DNA of 64,000 nucleotides from Anaerolineae bacterium (lineage in GTDB: Bacteria; Chloroflexota; Anaerolineae; Aggregatilineales; Phototrophicaceae): assembly GCA_020849765.1 (NCBI GenBank), contig JADLAY010000051.1, forward strand, positions 1 to 64,000. The letters run 5' to 3'. Within the stretch, counting starts at the first letter, position 1; each line of letters starts with the position of its first letter. Shown here piece by piece: positions 35,536-42,522 of the stretch. Position numbers and translations under genes: made by a program. The notes under the pieces are model-generated. The model saw only the letters and a list, made by a program, of their open reading frames with translations, was not told the origin of the DNA and ran no database searches.

Positions 35536-35563
35536 ATTATACGATCTGACTGTCAAGTGTGCA
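35536..35563 (-). promoter_or_regulatory. Promoter of the two-dehydrogenase operon
   Basis: A perfect TATAAT (35541 to 35536 on the minus strand) with TGCACA 16 bases upstream (35563-35558) as a partial -35 box. Transcription would start near 35529, about 30 bases before ATG 35498. Confidence 0.6.
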
Positions 35564-35581
35564 TCAACTTCACAAGTGTGC
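35554..35581. repeat. Direct repeat CAAGTGTGC within the dehydrogenase/cupin promoter region
   Basis: CAAGTGTGC occurs at 35554-35562 and 35573-35581, a 19-base period (about two helical turns). The second copy is the right half of operator element C. Confidence 0.6.
35570..35581. promoter_or_regulatory. Operator-like element C (TCACAAGTGTGC)
   Basis: Third copy of TCACANNTGTGC, between the divergent dehydrogenase and cupin/SDR units. It lies next to a TATACT -10 box (35584-35589) for the plus strand and about 30 bases upstream of the minus-strand -10 box. Confidence 0.6.
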
Positions 35582-35637
35582 GGTATACTTGGGGCGTGAC
35601 AGACACGATTTCGTCAATTTTCGGAAAGGATCTTCAC

Positions 35638-36054
35638 ATGGGAATCGTACACCGTCGCACAGAGGACGGCCCGATCTTTCGTTGGGACGGGGTCGACGTT
35701 TTTGAATATACGAGCAACAACGCTACCAAACAGGTTTTGATCGGCAAGAATGATGGCGCGCCGAATTTTGAAGTCCGTTTATTCACCATCCCGCCCGGCG
35801 GCAAGTCCAGCCTCGATGAGCATGCGCACGATCACGGTGTGCTGATCATTCACGGTGAGGCGCGCGTGATGCTGGGCGAGCGCTTCGAAGACATCAAGGC
35901 AGGTGATATCGTCTACATCCAGAGCTGGGAACGTCACCAGTTCGAGAATATGTCCGACGAGCCGTTCTCATTCCTGTGCATCATCCCGCCCAAGCCGGTC
36001 AAACCGGAAGCCGAGTCCGAGTCGACGCCGACCATCGCCACAAAGCAGGCATAA
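35638..36054 (+). CDS. Small cupin-domain protein
   Basis: A 138-residue single cupin. The metal-binding strands read HAHDHGVLIIHGEARVMLGE (cupin motif 1, with His-His-Glu positions) and GDIVYIQSWERHQFEN (motif 2). It may bind a metal and an organic ligand, or act as a sugar isomerase, epimerase or sensor in the polyol cluster. ATG 35638 is supported by AAAGGA; a longer upstream open frame has no ribosome site and overlaps the promoter region. The SDR gene starts two bases after its stop, so the two are one operon. Confidence 0.82.
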   Translation: MGIVHRRTEDGPIFRWDGVDVFEYTSNNATKQVLIGKNDGAPNFEVRLFTIPPGGKSSLDEHAHDHGVLIIHGEARVMLGERFEDIKAGDIVYIQSWERHQFENMSDEPFSFLCIIPPKPVKPEAESESTPTIATKQA

Positions 36055-36055
36055 C

Positions 36056-36889
36056 ATGGCTCAGACGAACTCTCAGCGCTTGAAAGGCAGAATCGCGATA
36101 GTCACAGGCGCAGGGAGAGGCATCGGTCACGCCATCGCGATGCGTTTCGCCCAGGAGGGCGCGCACGTCGTCGTCGCCGAAATTGACCGGGAGACCGTCT
36201 ACAAGGCGGCTGAAGATTTCTCTGCCTGCGGCACCGAAGCCCTGGCTTATCCGATCGACGTTGGCGATGTCGATGCCGTGCAGCAGATGATCGACGATGT
36301 CGTGGGACGCTTCGGCAGGCTCGACATTCTCGTCAACAACGCGGGCCTGTCTGAGCGAACCTCTATGCTGGAACTCAGCCCTGAAGAGTGGGACATGATC
36401 CAGCGCGTCAACCAGCGCGCGGTCTTCTTCTGTATGCAGCGGGCAGCGCGCCAGATGGTCGCGCAGATTCCCCAGGCGATCATCGAGGCGGGCCGCGCCG
36501 ACCGCAGCTATGGCAAGATCGTCAATCTGTCGTCGGTTGCCGGTCGCCGTGGCCGCGCGGATGCCATGCATTATTCGGTATCCAAAGCGGCGGTCATCAC
36601 CATGACACAAGGCACGGCCATGGCGCTGGCGCCTTACAACATCAACGTCAACGCGATTTGCCCCAGCGTGGTGCCAACCAGGATGTGGGAGCACCTCGAC
36701 CGGACCATGGGCCCGGCCATGGGCCTGCCTCCGGGTGAGTTCTATCGCCGCCGCGTCGAAAAGATCCCGCTCAAGCGCGAAGGCAAAGCCGAGGATATCG
36801 CCGCGATGGCGACGTTCCTTTGCTCGGACGAGGGCGATTACATCACGGGCCAAACGTACAACGTCGACGGGGGGTCGGAACTGAACTAG
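36056..36889 (+). CDS. Short-chain dehydrogenase/reductase (sugar/polyol type)
   Basis: A 277-residue SDR. The cofactor site is TGAGRGIGHAIAMRFA, followed by NNAG. The catalytic Ser and Tyr-x-x-x-Lys are in NLSSVAGRRGRADAMHYSVS and K. The C-terminus (ITGQTYNVDGGSELN) is typical of classical SDRs. The sequence resembles sorbitol/ketose or glucose-1-dehydrogenase-like members; the acidic residue after strand 2 (VVVAEIDRE) suggests NAD(H). It is cotranscribed with the cupin gene and shares the operator region with the zinc dehydrogenases. Its last bases overlap the dprA 3' end by four. Confidence 0.88.
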   Translation: MAQTNSQRLKGRIAIVTGAGRGIGHAIAMRFAQEGAHVVVAEIDRETVYKAAEDFSACGTEALAYPIDVGDVDAVQQMIDDVVGRFGRLDILVNNAGLSERTSMLELSPEEWDMIQRVNQRAVFFCMQRAARQMVAQIPQAIIEAGRADRSYGKIVNLSSVAGRRGRADAMHYSVSKAAVITMTQGTAMALAPYNINVNAICPSVVPTRMWEHLDRTMGPAMGLPPGEFYRRRVEKIPLKREGKAEDIAAMATFLCSDEGDYITGQTYNVDGGSELN

Positions 36890-37737
36890 GGTTCGAGCAG
36901 CGCCTGCAGATTGAATGGATCGAGCGCGATAGCGCCCTGGTCGATCAACTGCCGGTTGCCCGACGCGGGCAGATCGAGCGTGTAGAGGGCGCGTCCCTGT
37001 TCGCGCGCCCAGCGTGCCGCGTGCATCGCGCCGCCGTCGACTTTCGTCTCGACGACGATCACGGCGCTGCACAACCCGCTGATGATGCGGTTGCGCGCGA
37101 CCAGATGGGCGGGCTTCGATTCGGCGTAGGGATGCGTTTCGCTCAAGAGCGCACCGTGGGCACAAATGGCCTCGGCCAATCCCTTGTTGGCGGGCGGATA
37201 GACGTTGAGGACACCGCCGCCCAGCACCGCCACGGTGTTCCCGGCGGCGGCGATCGCGCTGAAATGCGCTTTTCTATCGATGCCGAGCGCTAAACCACTG
37301 ACAATCAGGTAGCCGCGACGCGCCAGATCGAACGCCAGCGACTCCGCAGCGCCCAACGCGATCTCGGAGGGCGCGCGCGTGCCGACGATGGCGATGGCCT
37401 CCGCCTTGCGCAAGGCTTCATCCCAGACGCCGCGCACGAAGATCGTCGGCGGCGCGTCGTCCAGCGCGCGCAGTTGTGGAGGATAATCCGGATCGCTATC
37501 GGTGATGATGTGGATGCCCGCCGCCTGCCAGCGCGGTATCTCTCGCTCCACCGCGCTCACATCGACCGCGCGGATGCTGGCCGCAATCGTCGCGCCGATG
37601 CCCGGCACACGGCGCAGTTCGTGGCTCTCCGCCATCAAGACCGCCCCCGCACTGCCGAATTGAGCCAGCAGCGCGCGCATGGTTTTCCCGCCGACGCGCT
37701 CGACCAGGCTGAGTGCGATCCACGCCGGATCGACCAC
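36886..37737 (-). CDS. dprA: DNA-processing protein DprA (short form)
   Basis: A 283-residue DprA/Smf protein that loads RecA on single-stranded DNA during natural transformation. An N-terminal helix-hairpin-helix-like part (about 1-60, VPGIGATIAASIRAVD) precedes the Rossmann core (about 90-280). The core includes IAIVGTRAPSEIALGAAESL, VSGLALGIDRKAHFSAI, GGGVLNVYPPANKGL, LVARNRIISGLCSAVIVVET and the late Gly-rich strand. The C-terminal winged helix of longer DprA proteins (about 360 residues) is absent. GTG 37737 has AGGAAG upstream and lies three bases after the HTH regulator's stop, so the two genes are coupled. Confidence 0.88.
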   Translation of the reverse strand: MVDPAWIALSLVERVGGKTMRALLAQFGSAGAVLMAESHELRRVPGIGATIAASIRAVDVSAVEREIPRWQAAGIHIITDSDPDYPPQLRALDDAPPTIFVRGVWDEALRKAEAIAIVGTRAPSEIALGAAESLAFDLARRGYLIVSGLALGIDRKAHFSAIAAAGNTVAVLGGGVLNVYPPANKGLAEAICAHGALLSETHPYAESKPAHLVARNRIISGLCSAVIVVETKVDGGAMHAARWAREQGRALYTLDLPASGNRQLIDQGAIALDPFNLQALLEP

Positions 37738-37740
37738 GAA

Positions 37741-38367
37741 TCAATCTTCCTGATAGTATTCGATAATCGAGAGCAGCATGGTGTTCATGAAGGTGTTGAC
37801 CTGGCGCAGCAATTGGGCCCACTCGGATGGGCTGTGCGGCGTCAGCTCTGACCAGGTGAGAATGGCGTTGACGACAAAATCGCCGAAGTAAAAATAACCC
37901 CGAGCCGCCTGCGGCAGCGTCAGACCATCGCTGCTGAGCTGGCGGGCATAGACCTCGCCTAATTTGATCGCCGGGGCAAGCTGGGTATCCTGACCGCCGG
38001 AGGCCAGATATTGGCGCAGTCGTTCCAGGACAATTCGCCCCTGTTTGCGCATCTCCGCCCGTGAGCCTTCGCCCATCTGGGTGTACCAGGGCTCCTGCGT
38101 CAGCGCGCTCTCGCCGACGGTCATGCGCACCTGCCCCAGAGCATTTTGCAGGATGACCTGGACTTCTAGAGGCTGCAGCTCCCCCTGCGACTCTGCATAC
38201 TGCATCAGGTCGGATTTACGAAAACGCCGGTGTTTACCCGGTGTTCTCCTTGATGGTATTTTGCCTTCGTCCGCCCAAATCCGCACCGTGGCGGGATGTA
38301 CGCCGAGGAGCTGTGCGGCTTGCTGCAAACTCAGCCATTCAGGTGTATCGTTCATAGTGTTCGACAT
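37741..38367 (-). CDS. BldC/MerR-type HTH regulator with a C-terminal helical domain
   Basis: A 208-residue DNA-binding protein. The N-terminal winged helix-turn-helix of the BldC/excisionase type (about 5-60) reads LSLQQAAQLLGVHPATVRIW then ADEGKIPSRRTPGKHRRFRK. The C-terminal all-helical part (about 75-205, with LGEVYARQLSSDG and FVVNAILTW) resembles the RsbRD-like N-terminal domain used in stress-signalling proteins. ATG 38367 (GAGAG upstream) is chosen; ATG 38355 is an alternative. It is the upstream partner of dprA (three-base gap) and could control that gene or another stress regulon. Confidence 0.78.
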   Translation of the reverse strand: MSNTMNDTPEWLSLQQAAQLLGVHPATVRIWADEGKIPSRRTPGKHRRFRKSDLMQYAESQGELQPLEVQVILQNALGQVRMTVGESALTQEPWYTQMGEGSRAEMRKQGRIVLERLRQYLASGGQDTQLAPAIKLGEVYARQLSSDGLTLPQAARGYFYFGDFVVNAILTWSELTPHSPSEWAQLLRQVNTFMNTMLLSIIEYYQED

Positions 38368-38605
38368 GGTGACTCTCATGGTCTTATTGTGAGTATATAT
38401 CATCTGTGATGTAATTCGCGATATGACTAAGCGCTGAGCGATATCGTCGTCGAGAAGTCGCTTCGCTGCTCACGCTGGAATTTTCTTATCGGTTAAAACC
38501 AACGAGACGCGCATAAAATCGAGGCGTAGAGGGGAGCATACAAACAGTTCGTCTGCTATACACAATAGATTGGCATTGCCTTAGGTCGCAGTGTATAAGC
38601 TGATC

Positions 38606-38634
38606 TTGACAAAGATATGAGAAACTTATATCTG
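38606..38634 (+). promoter_or_regulatory. Promoter candidate for the epimerase-like gene
   Basis: A consensus TTGACA (38606-38611) is followed 17 bases later by the weak TATCTG; a better TATATC lies at 15 bases (38627-38632). AGATAT/ATATCT (38613-38618, 38628-38633) flank this as a short inverted repeat. Confidence 0.5.
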
Positions 38635-38666
38635 ACGTCTCCCAACAGTTTTTTGAAAGGAGCCAG

Positions 38667-39728
38667 GTGCCTGCTTTCCCCCTCATGAAAGCTGCACACA
38701 GTCAACCTATGGATATTCTCATCATCGGCGGCACGCGCAACATGGGGCATCTTCTCGTCCACGCGTTGCGTCAGGCCGGTCATGTCGTTACCGTCCTTAA
38801 TCGTGGCAAAACACGGGATGAACTCCCCAAGGAAATCGAACGTCTACGCGCTGACCGCACCGAACCCGAACAACTCAAAGCGGTCCTCGCTAACCGTCAC
38901 TTCGATGCAGTCGTCGATACCACGCTCTACAATGCCGAAGAAGCCCGCGTCGTGGCCGAGCTGCTGCGCGACCGTACCGGGCACTACATCTTCCTCAGTT
39001 CCGGCCAGGTCTACCTGATCCGCGAGGGCTTGAAGCGCCCGTTCAAGGAAAGTGATTATGCAGGCAGGTTGATGCCCGCGCCCAAGCCGGATACCTTCGC
39101 CCACGCGGAATGGCGCTATGGACTGACCAAGCGCGAAGCCGAAGATGCGCTCCAGCAGGCATGGCAGGCGAACGGCTTCCCCGTCACCACCCTGCGGCTG
39201 CCGATGGTCAACAGCGAGCGCGACCACTTCTTCCGCCTCTACAACTACGTCCTGCGCCTGCGCGACGGTGGCCCGGTGCTCGCTCCGAGTACGCCGAACT
39301 ATCCGCTGCGCCACGTCTACGGCGGCGACGTGATCAATGCCATCGTGCGCATCGCGGAGACAGGCCTCGGCAAGGGCCGCGCCTACAACATTTCGCAGGA
39401 TGAGACGGTCTCGCTGGATGAATTCCTCGATATGGTCGGCGAGATTATGGACGTCAAACCCCGGATCGTGCGCCTGCCACGCGCGACACTAGAGGCGCAC
39501 GGCTTCTTGCCGGATTGCTCACCCTTCAGCGAGCGCTGGATGTCCGAGCTGGATAACTCGTTGAGCAAGGCGGAACTCGGCATCACCTACACGCCGCTGA
39601 AAACGTATCTCGGCAACATTGTCAGGCACTACCTTGAGCACATGCCGCCCAAGCCGCCGGGATATCGCCGCCGCAAAGCCGAAATCATGCTGCTTCAGTT
39701 TGAGAACGAGCCGCTCACGGAGAAGTAG
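38667..39728 (+). CDS. NAD-dependent nucleoside-diphosphate-sugar epimerase-like protein
   Basis: A 353-residue extended-SDR protein. Near the N-terminus it has the cofactor loop ILIIGGTRNMGHLLVHAL, then VVDTTLYNAEEARVVAELL, FLSSGQVYL, and YGLTK with catalytic Tyr and Lys. A C-terminal substrate domain includes PLRHVYGGDVINAIVRI and KAELGITYTPLKTYLGNIVR. It may epimerise or reduce a nucleotide sugar, or act as an NAD-sensing chaperone like some members. I chose GTG 38667 because AAAGGAG lies five bases upstream; ATG 38709, at the Rossmann strand, is a family-like alternative. The end overlaps the biotin carrier gene by 14 bases, tail to tail. Confidence 0.82.
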   Translation: MPAFPLMKAAHSQPMDILIIGGTRNMGHLLVHALRQAGHVVTVLNRGKTRDELPKEIERLRADRTEPEQLKAVLANRHFDAVVDTTLYNAEEARVVAELLRDRTGHYIFLSSGQVYLIREGLKRPFKESDYAGRLMPAPKPDTFAHAEWRYGLTKREAEDALQQAWQANGFPVTTLRLPMVNSERDHFFRLYNYVLRLRDGGPVLAPSTPNYPLRHVYGGDVINAIVRIAETGLGKGRAYNISQDETVSLDEFLDMVGEIMDVKPRIVRLPRATLEAHGFLPDCSPFSERWMSELDNSLSKAELGITYTPLKTYLGNIVRHYLEHMPPKPPGYRRRKAEIMLLQFENEPLTEK

Positions 39729-40233
39729 CCGGGACAGCTTTGAGTTCCACCAATAGGGCACCGCGCTCGACCACATCGCCCGGCTGCACGTGAACGCGCT
39801 GGATGGTTGCGTCAATCGGCGCGGTCACACGCAGTTCCATCTTCATCGCCTCAAGGATGACGAGCGTCTGGCCACGCGTGACGGAATCGCCGTTCGCCAC
39901 CTGCACGGCACGCACCTGGCCGGGCATCTGCGCCGTGAGTCGCGCATTGTCCGCGCCTGCGCCCGCTTTGCGGCGCGAGCGCCCTTCTTGCTCGGCGACG
40001 TCGAGGGCATATTGCGCACCGCCAAGACTGACAAAGCGGTGGTTACCTTCCGCCGCCGTGTACGCCGTCAGATTGCCATCGTCAAAGCGTAACTGCCAGC
40101 CACCATCGCCGAGCGCGCCCGTGCTGAAGATATAGACGCGCTCCCCGATGATGGCGCGCCAGCGATCGTCGGGCAGGCGCTCAAGCTCGACGGTGTAAGT
40201 TTCACCCTGGTAAACGTAGCGAAAGCTCGGCAT
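39715..40233 (-). CDS. Biotin carboxyl carrier protein for an acyl-CoA carboxylase
   Basis: A 172-residue carrier. The C-terminal biotinyl/lipoyl domain (about 100-168) reads QMPGQVRAVQVANGDSVTRG and LVILEAMKMELRVTAPI, with the Lys of EAMKMEL taking biotin. The first 90 residues form a beta-rich domain of the kind seen before the carrier in propionyl- or methylcrotonyl-CoA carboxylase alpha chains. Here it is a free protein, not fused to biotin carboxylase. No carboxylase genes are adjacent; the carboxyltransferase at 20645-22255 is a possible partner, 17 kb away. Confidence 0.88.
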   Translation of the reverse strand: MPSFRYVYQGETYTVELERLPDDRWRAIIGERVYIFSTGALGDGGWQLRFDDGNLTAYTAAEGNHRFVSLGGAQYALDVAEQEGRSRRKAGAGADNARLTAQMPGQVRAVQVANGDSVTRGQTLVILEAMKMELRVTAPIDATIQRVHVQPGDVVERGALLVELKAVPATSP

Positions 40234-40329
40234 TTAATTAGTCTCAGATCAACGCAAAAGTGGTATTCAACGCGCGTTCCACGCTCACTTCAAACGTCAT
40301 TGTAACGCACGCATCGCCTGAACGAACAC

Positions 40330-40359
40330 TTGACACCCTTCGGGGCACGGCTCTATACT
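40330..40359 (+). promoter_or_regulatory. Promoter of the tRNA-Phe gene
   Basis: TTGACA (40330-40335) and TATACT (40354-40359) are 18 bases apart. The predicted start is about five bases before the tRNA at 40371. Confidence 0.8.
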
Positions 40360-40370
40360 TCACTCACTTC

Positions 40371-40442
40371 GCCGAGGTAGCTCAGCAGTAGAGCAACGCA
40401 CTGAAAATGCGTGGGTCGCGAGTGCGAATCTCGCCCTCGGCA
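40371..40442 (+). tRNA. tRNA-Phe (GAA)
   Basis: A 72-base cloverleaf. The acceptor stem is GCCGAGG/CCTCGGC with A73. The D stem is GCTC/GAGC, the anticodon stem ACGCA/TGCGT with loop CTGAAAA (anticodon GAA), and the T stem GCGAG/CTCGC. No CCA is encoded (CAA follows). The D loop is a short AGCAGTA with A where G18 is usual, and the T loop is TGCGAAT with G where U/psi55 is usual. Other tertiary partners (G15-C48, G19-C56, A58) are normal. Promoter and terminator closely flank it, so it is a monocistronic unit. Confidence 0.93.
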
Positions 40443-40469
40443 CAATCCGGGTTCAAGATGCCCATACAC

Positions 40470-40498
40470 AAGACCTCGAACGACGTTCGGGGTCTTTT
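40470..40498 (+). terminator. Terminator of the tRNA-Phe transcript
   Basis: AAGACCTCGAAC (40470-40481) pairs with GTTCGGGGTCTT (40485-40496, one T-G wobble), ending in a TTTT run at 40495-40498. Confidence 0.88.
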
Positions 40499-40601
40499 AC
40501 ATTCAGCCCACTTTTATCATACGTTTCCTATCTCCCTCTAACACGCCCGCCTGTATCATTGAGCTTGCAATTGAGCCTCACAATCGAAAGCATCATGCCT
40601 C

Positions 40602-42398
40602 ATGTTTGGTAGATCACGACGCCGCCCCTCCGGCACTGATCGCGAAATCCCCGAAGGTCCCGTCAATTGGAGAAGACTGCTCAGCTACCTCCGGCCTTAT
40701 CTGGGCTACATGGCGATTGCGGTGTTCGCCACGTTGGGCAGCGGCGTGCTCAGCCTGGTCTTCCCGTGGGTGATCCAGAACGTGATCGATGCCGTGCTGA
40801 CCCAGCGCAACCTTGAACTGCTCAACCAGATCACGATCGGCCTGCTGGTCGTCTTCTTGCTGCGCTCGGCCACCTCGCTGGTCGAAACCTATACGCTCAA
40901 TTACGTCGGCGAACGGCTGGTCGTCGACTTGCGCACGCAGTTGTACCGCCATCTCCAGAGCCTGTCGCTCGGCTTCTTCGTCCAGCGCGGCGTCGGCGAG
41001 TTGGCCTCGCGCCTGTCAAGCGACGTGACCGCGATCCGCTCGACGCTGACCAGTAACGTCAACGTCCTGCTGCAGCAAGTCGTGATCATGGTCGGCTCGG
41101 TGGCGGTCATGCTCGTCATCAACTGGCGACTGTCACTGTTCATCCTGGCGCTGGTGCCGGTCATCATCGCCCTGGGTGCCATCTTCGGCTTGCGACTGCG
41201 CCGCATCAACACGGAAATCACGGATGATCTCGCAGGCGCGCTCAACGTCGCTAACGAGTCGATGCAGAACGTGCGCGAGGTCAAGAGCTTCGTCCGCGAA
41301 CCGTACGAGATCGAACGCTACGAAAGCGCAGTCTATCGCGCGTTTCGCGCTTCACTCCGGGTACTGCGTATCCGCGCGCTGTTCGGCCCGCTGGTCGGCT
41401 TTCTTGGCTTCGGCGGGTTGTCGCTCGTACTCTGGTTTGGTGGGCGCGAAGTGCTGGCCGACCGCTTGACGGTGGGTGAGCTGATCTCATTCCTGATCTA
41501 CGGCCTCTCGGTCGCGGGCAGCCTCGCCTCGCTCGTCGGCCTGTATACGTCGCTGCAAGAGGCGCTCGGCGCGACCAAACGCGTTTTCCAGTTGATGGAC
41601 ATTGTGCCGGACGTAAAAGACGCGCCGGATGCACATCTTCTGCCCAGTGTCGAAGGTCGCATTACCTTCGACCACGTCAGCTTCAGCTACGACGAACGCC
41701 AGGAAGTCCTGCAAGATATCGACCTCGACATCGCCCCAGGCGAGATCGTCGCGCTCGTCGGCCCCAGTGGCGCGGGCAAGAGCACGATCTTCAACCTGAT
41801 CCCGCGCTTCTACGAGCCGACCAGCGGCAGCGTCTGCATTGACGGGCACGACCTGCGCCATGTGACTCAGGCCAGCCTGCGCGCCCAGATCGGCATCGTG
41901 CCGCAGGAAGTGCTGCTCTTCGGCGGCACCATTCGCGAGAACATCCGCTACGGCAAGCTGGATGCCACGGACGAGGCAATCGTCGAGGCGGCCAAAGCGG
42001 CCAACGCGCACGATTTCATCATGAGCCTGCCCGATCAATATGAGACGGTCGTCGGCGAACGCGGCGTACGGCTGAGCGGTGGGCAGCGCCAGCGCGTCAG
42101 TATCGCCCGCGCCATCCTCAAAGATCCGCGCATCCTCCTGCTCGACGAAGCGACCAGCAGCCTTGATAGCGAAAGTGAGCATCTGGTTCAGGAAGCCCTG
42201 GCCCGCCTGATGCAGAATCGCACGACTGTCATCATCGCGCACCGGCTGAGCACGACGCGCGTCGCGCATCGGGTCGTCGTGCTCGACCAGGGACGCATCA
42301 TCGAGATCGGCTCGCATGACGAACTGATGGCGCGCGATGGTCTTTACGCCAAGCTCTATGGTATGCAGTTTCGCGAAGATCTGGCCGCACTGGGGTAA
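40602..42398 (+). CDS. ABC exporter, MsbA/multidrug type (fused membrane and ATPase domains)
   Basis: A 598-residue half-transporter that works as a dimer in the cytoplasmic membrane. Six helices span about 30-330 (start LSYLRPYLGYMAIAVFATLG). The ATPase domain (about 360-590) has Walker A GPSGAGKST, Q-loop IGIVPQEVLLF, signature LSGGQRQRVSIARAIL, Walker B ILLLDEATSSLD and the H-switch IIAHRLST; all catalytic residues are present. Substrate is not deducible: lipids, peptides or drugs are possible. It is alone between the tRNA terminator and the next membrane gene 124 bases downstream. Confidence 0.93.
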   Translation: MFGRSRRRPSGTDREIPEGPVNWRRLLSYLRPYLGYMAIAVFATLGSGVLSLVFPWVIQNVIDAVLTQRNLELLNQITIGLLVVFLLRSATSLVETYTLNYVGERLVVDLRTQLYRHLQSLSLGFFVQRGVGELASRLSSDVTAIRSTLTSNVNVLLQQVVIMVGSVAVMLVINWRLSLFILALVPVIIALGAIFGLRLRRINTEITDDLAGALNVANESMQNVREVKSFVREPYEIERYESAVYRAFRASLRVLRIRALFGPLVGFLGFGGLSLVLWFGGREVLADRLTVGELISFLIYGLSVAGSLASLVGLYTSLQEALGATKRVFQLMDIVPDVKDAPDAHLLPSVEGRITFDHVSFSYDERQEVLQDIDLDIAPGEIVALVGPSGAGKSTIFNLIPRFYEPTSGSVCIDGHDLRHVTQASLRAQIGIVPQEVLLFGGTIRENIRYGKLDATDEAIVEAAKAANAHDFIMSLPDQYETVVGERGVRLSGGQRQRVSIARAILKDPRILLLDEATSSLDSESEHLVQEALARLMQNRTTVIIAHRLSTTRVAHRVVVLDQGRIIEIGSHDELMARDGLYAKLYGMQFREDLAALG

Positions 42399-42522
42399 AA
42401 TGCAAAATGTAAGGCTGTCCCTGCGAACGCGTCGAATCACATAGTCCCTGTCACAGCCTGCACTTGGCCCATCTGACCCACGTATTGCGATTACCTGATG
42501 GCAGGAAGAGAAGGTCAGTACT

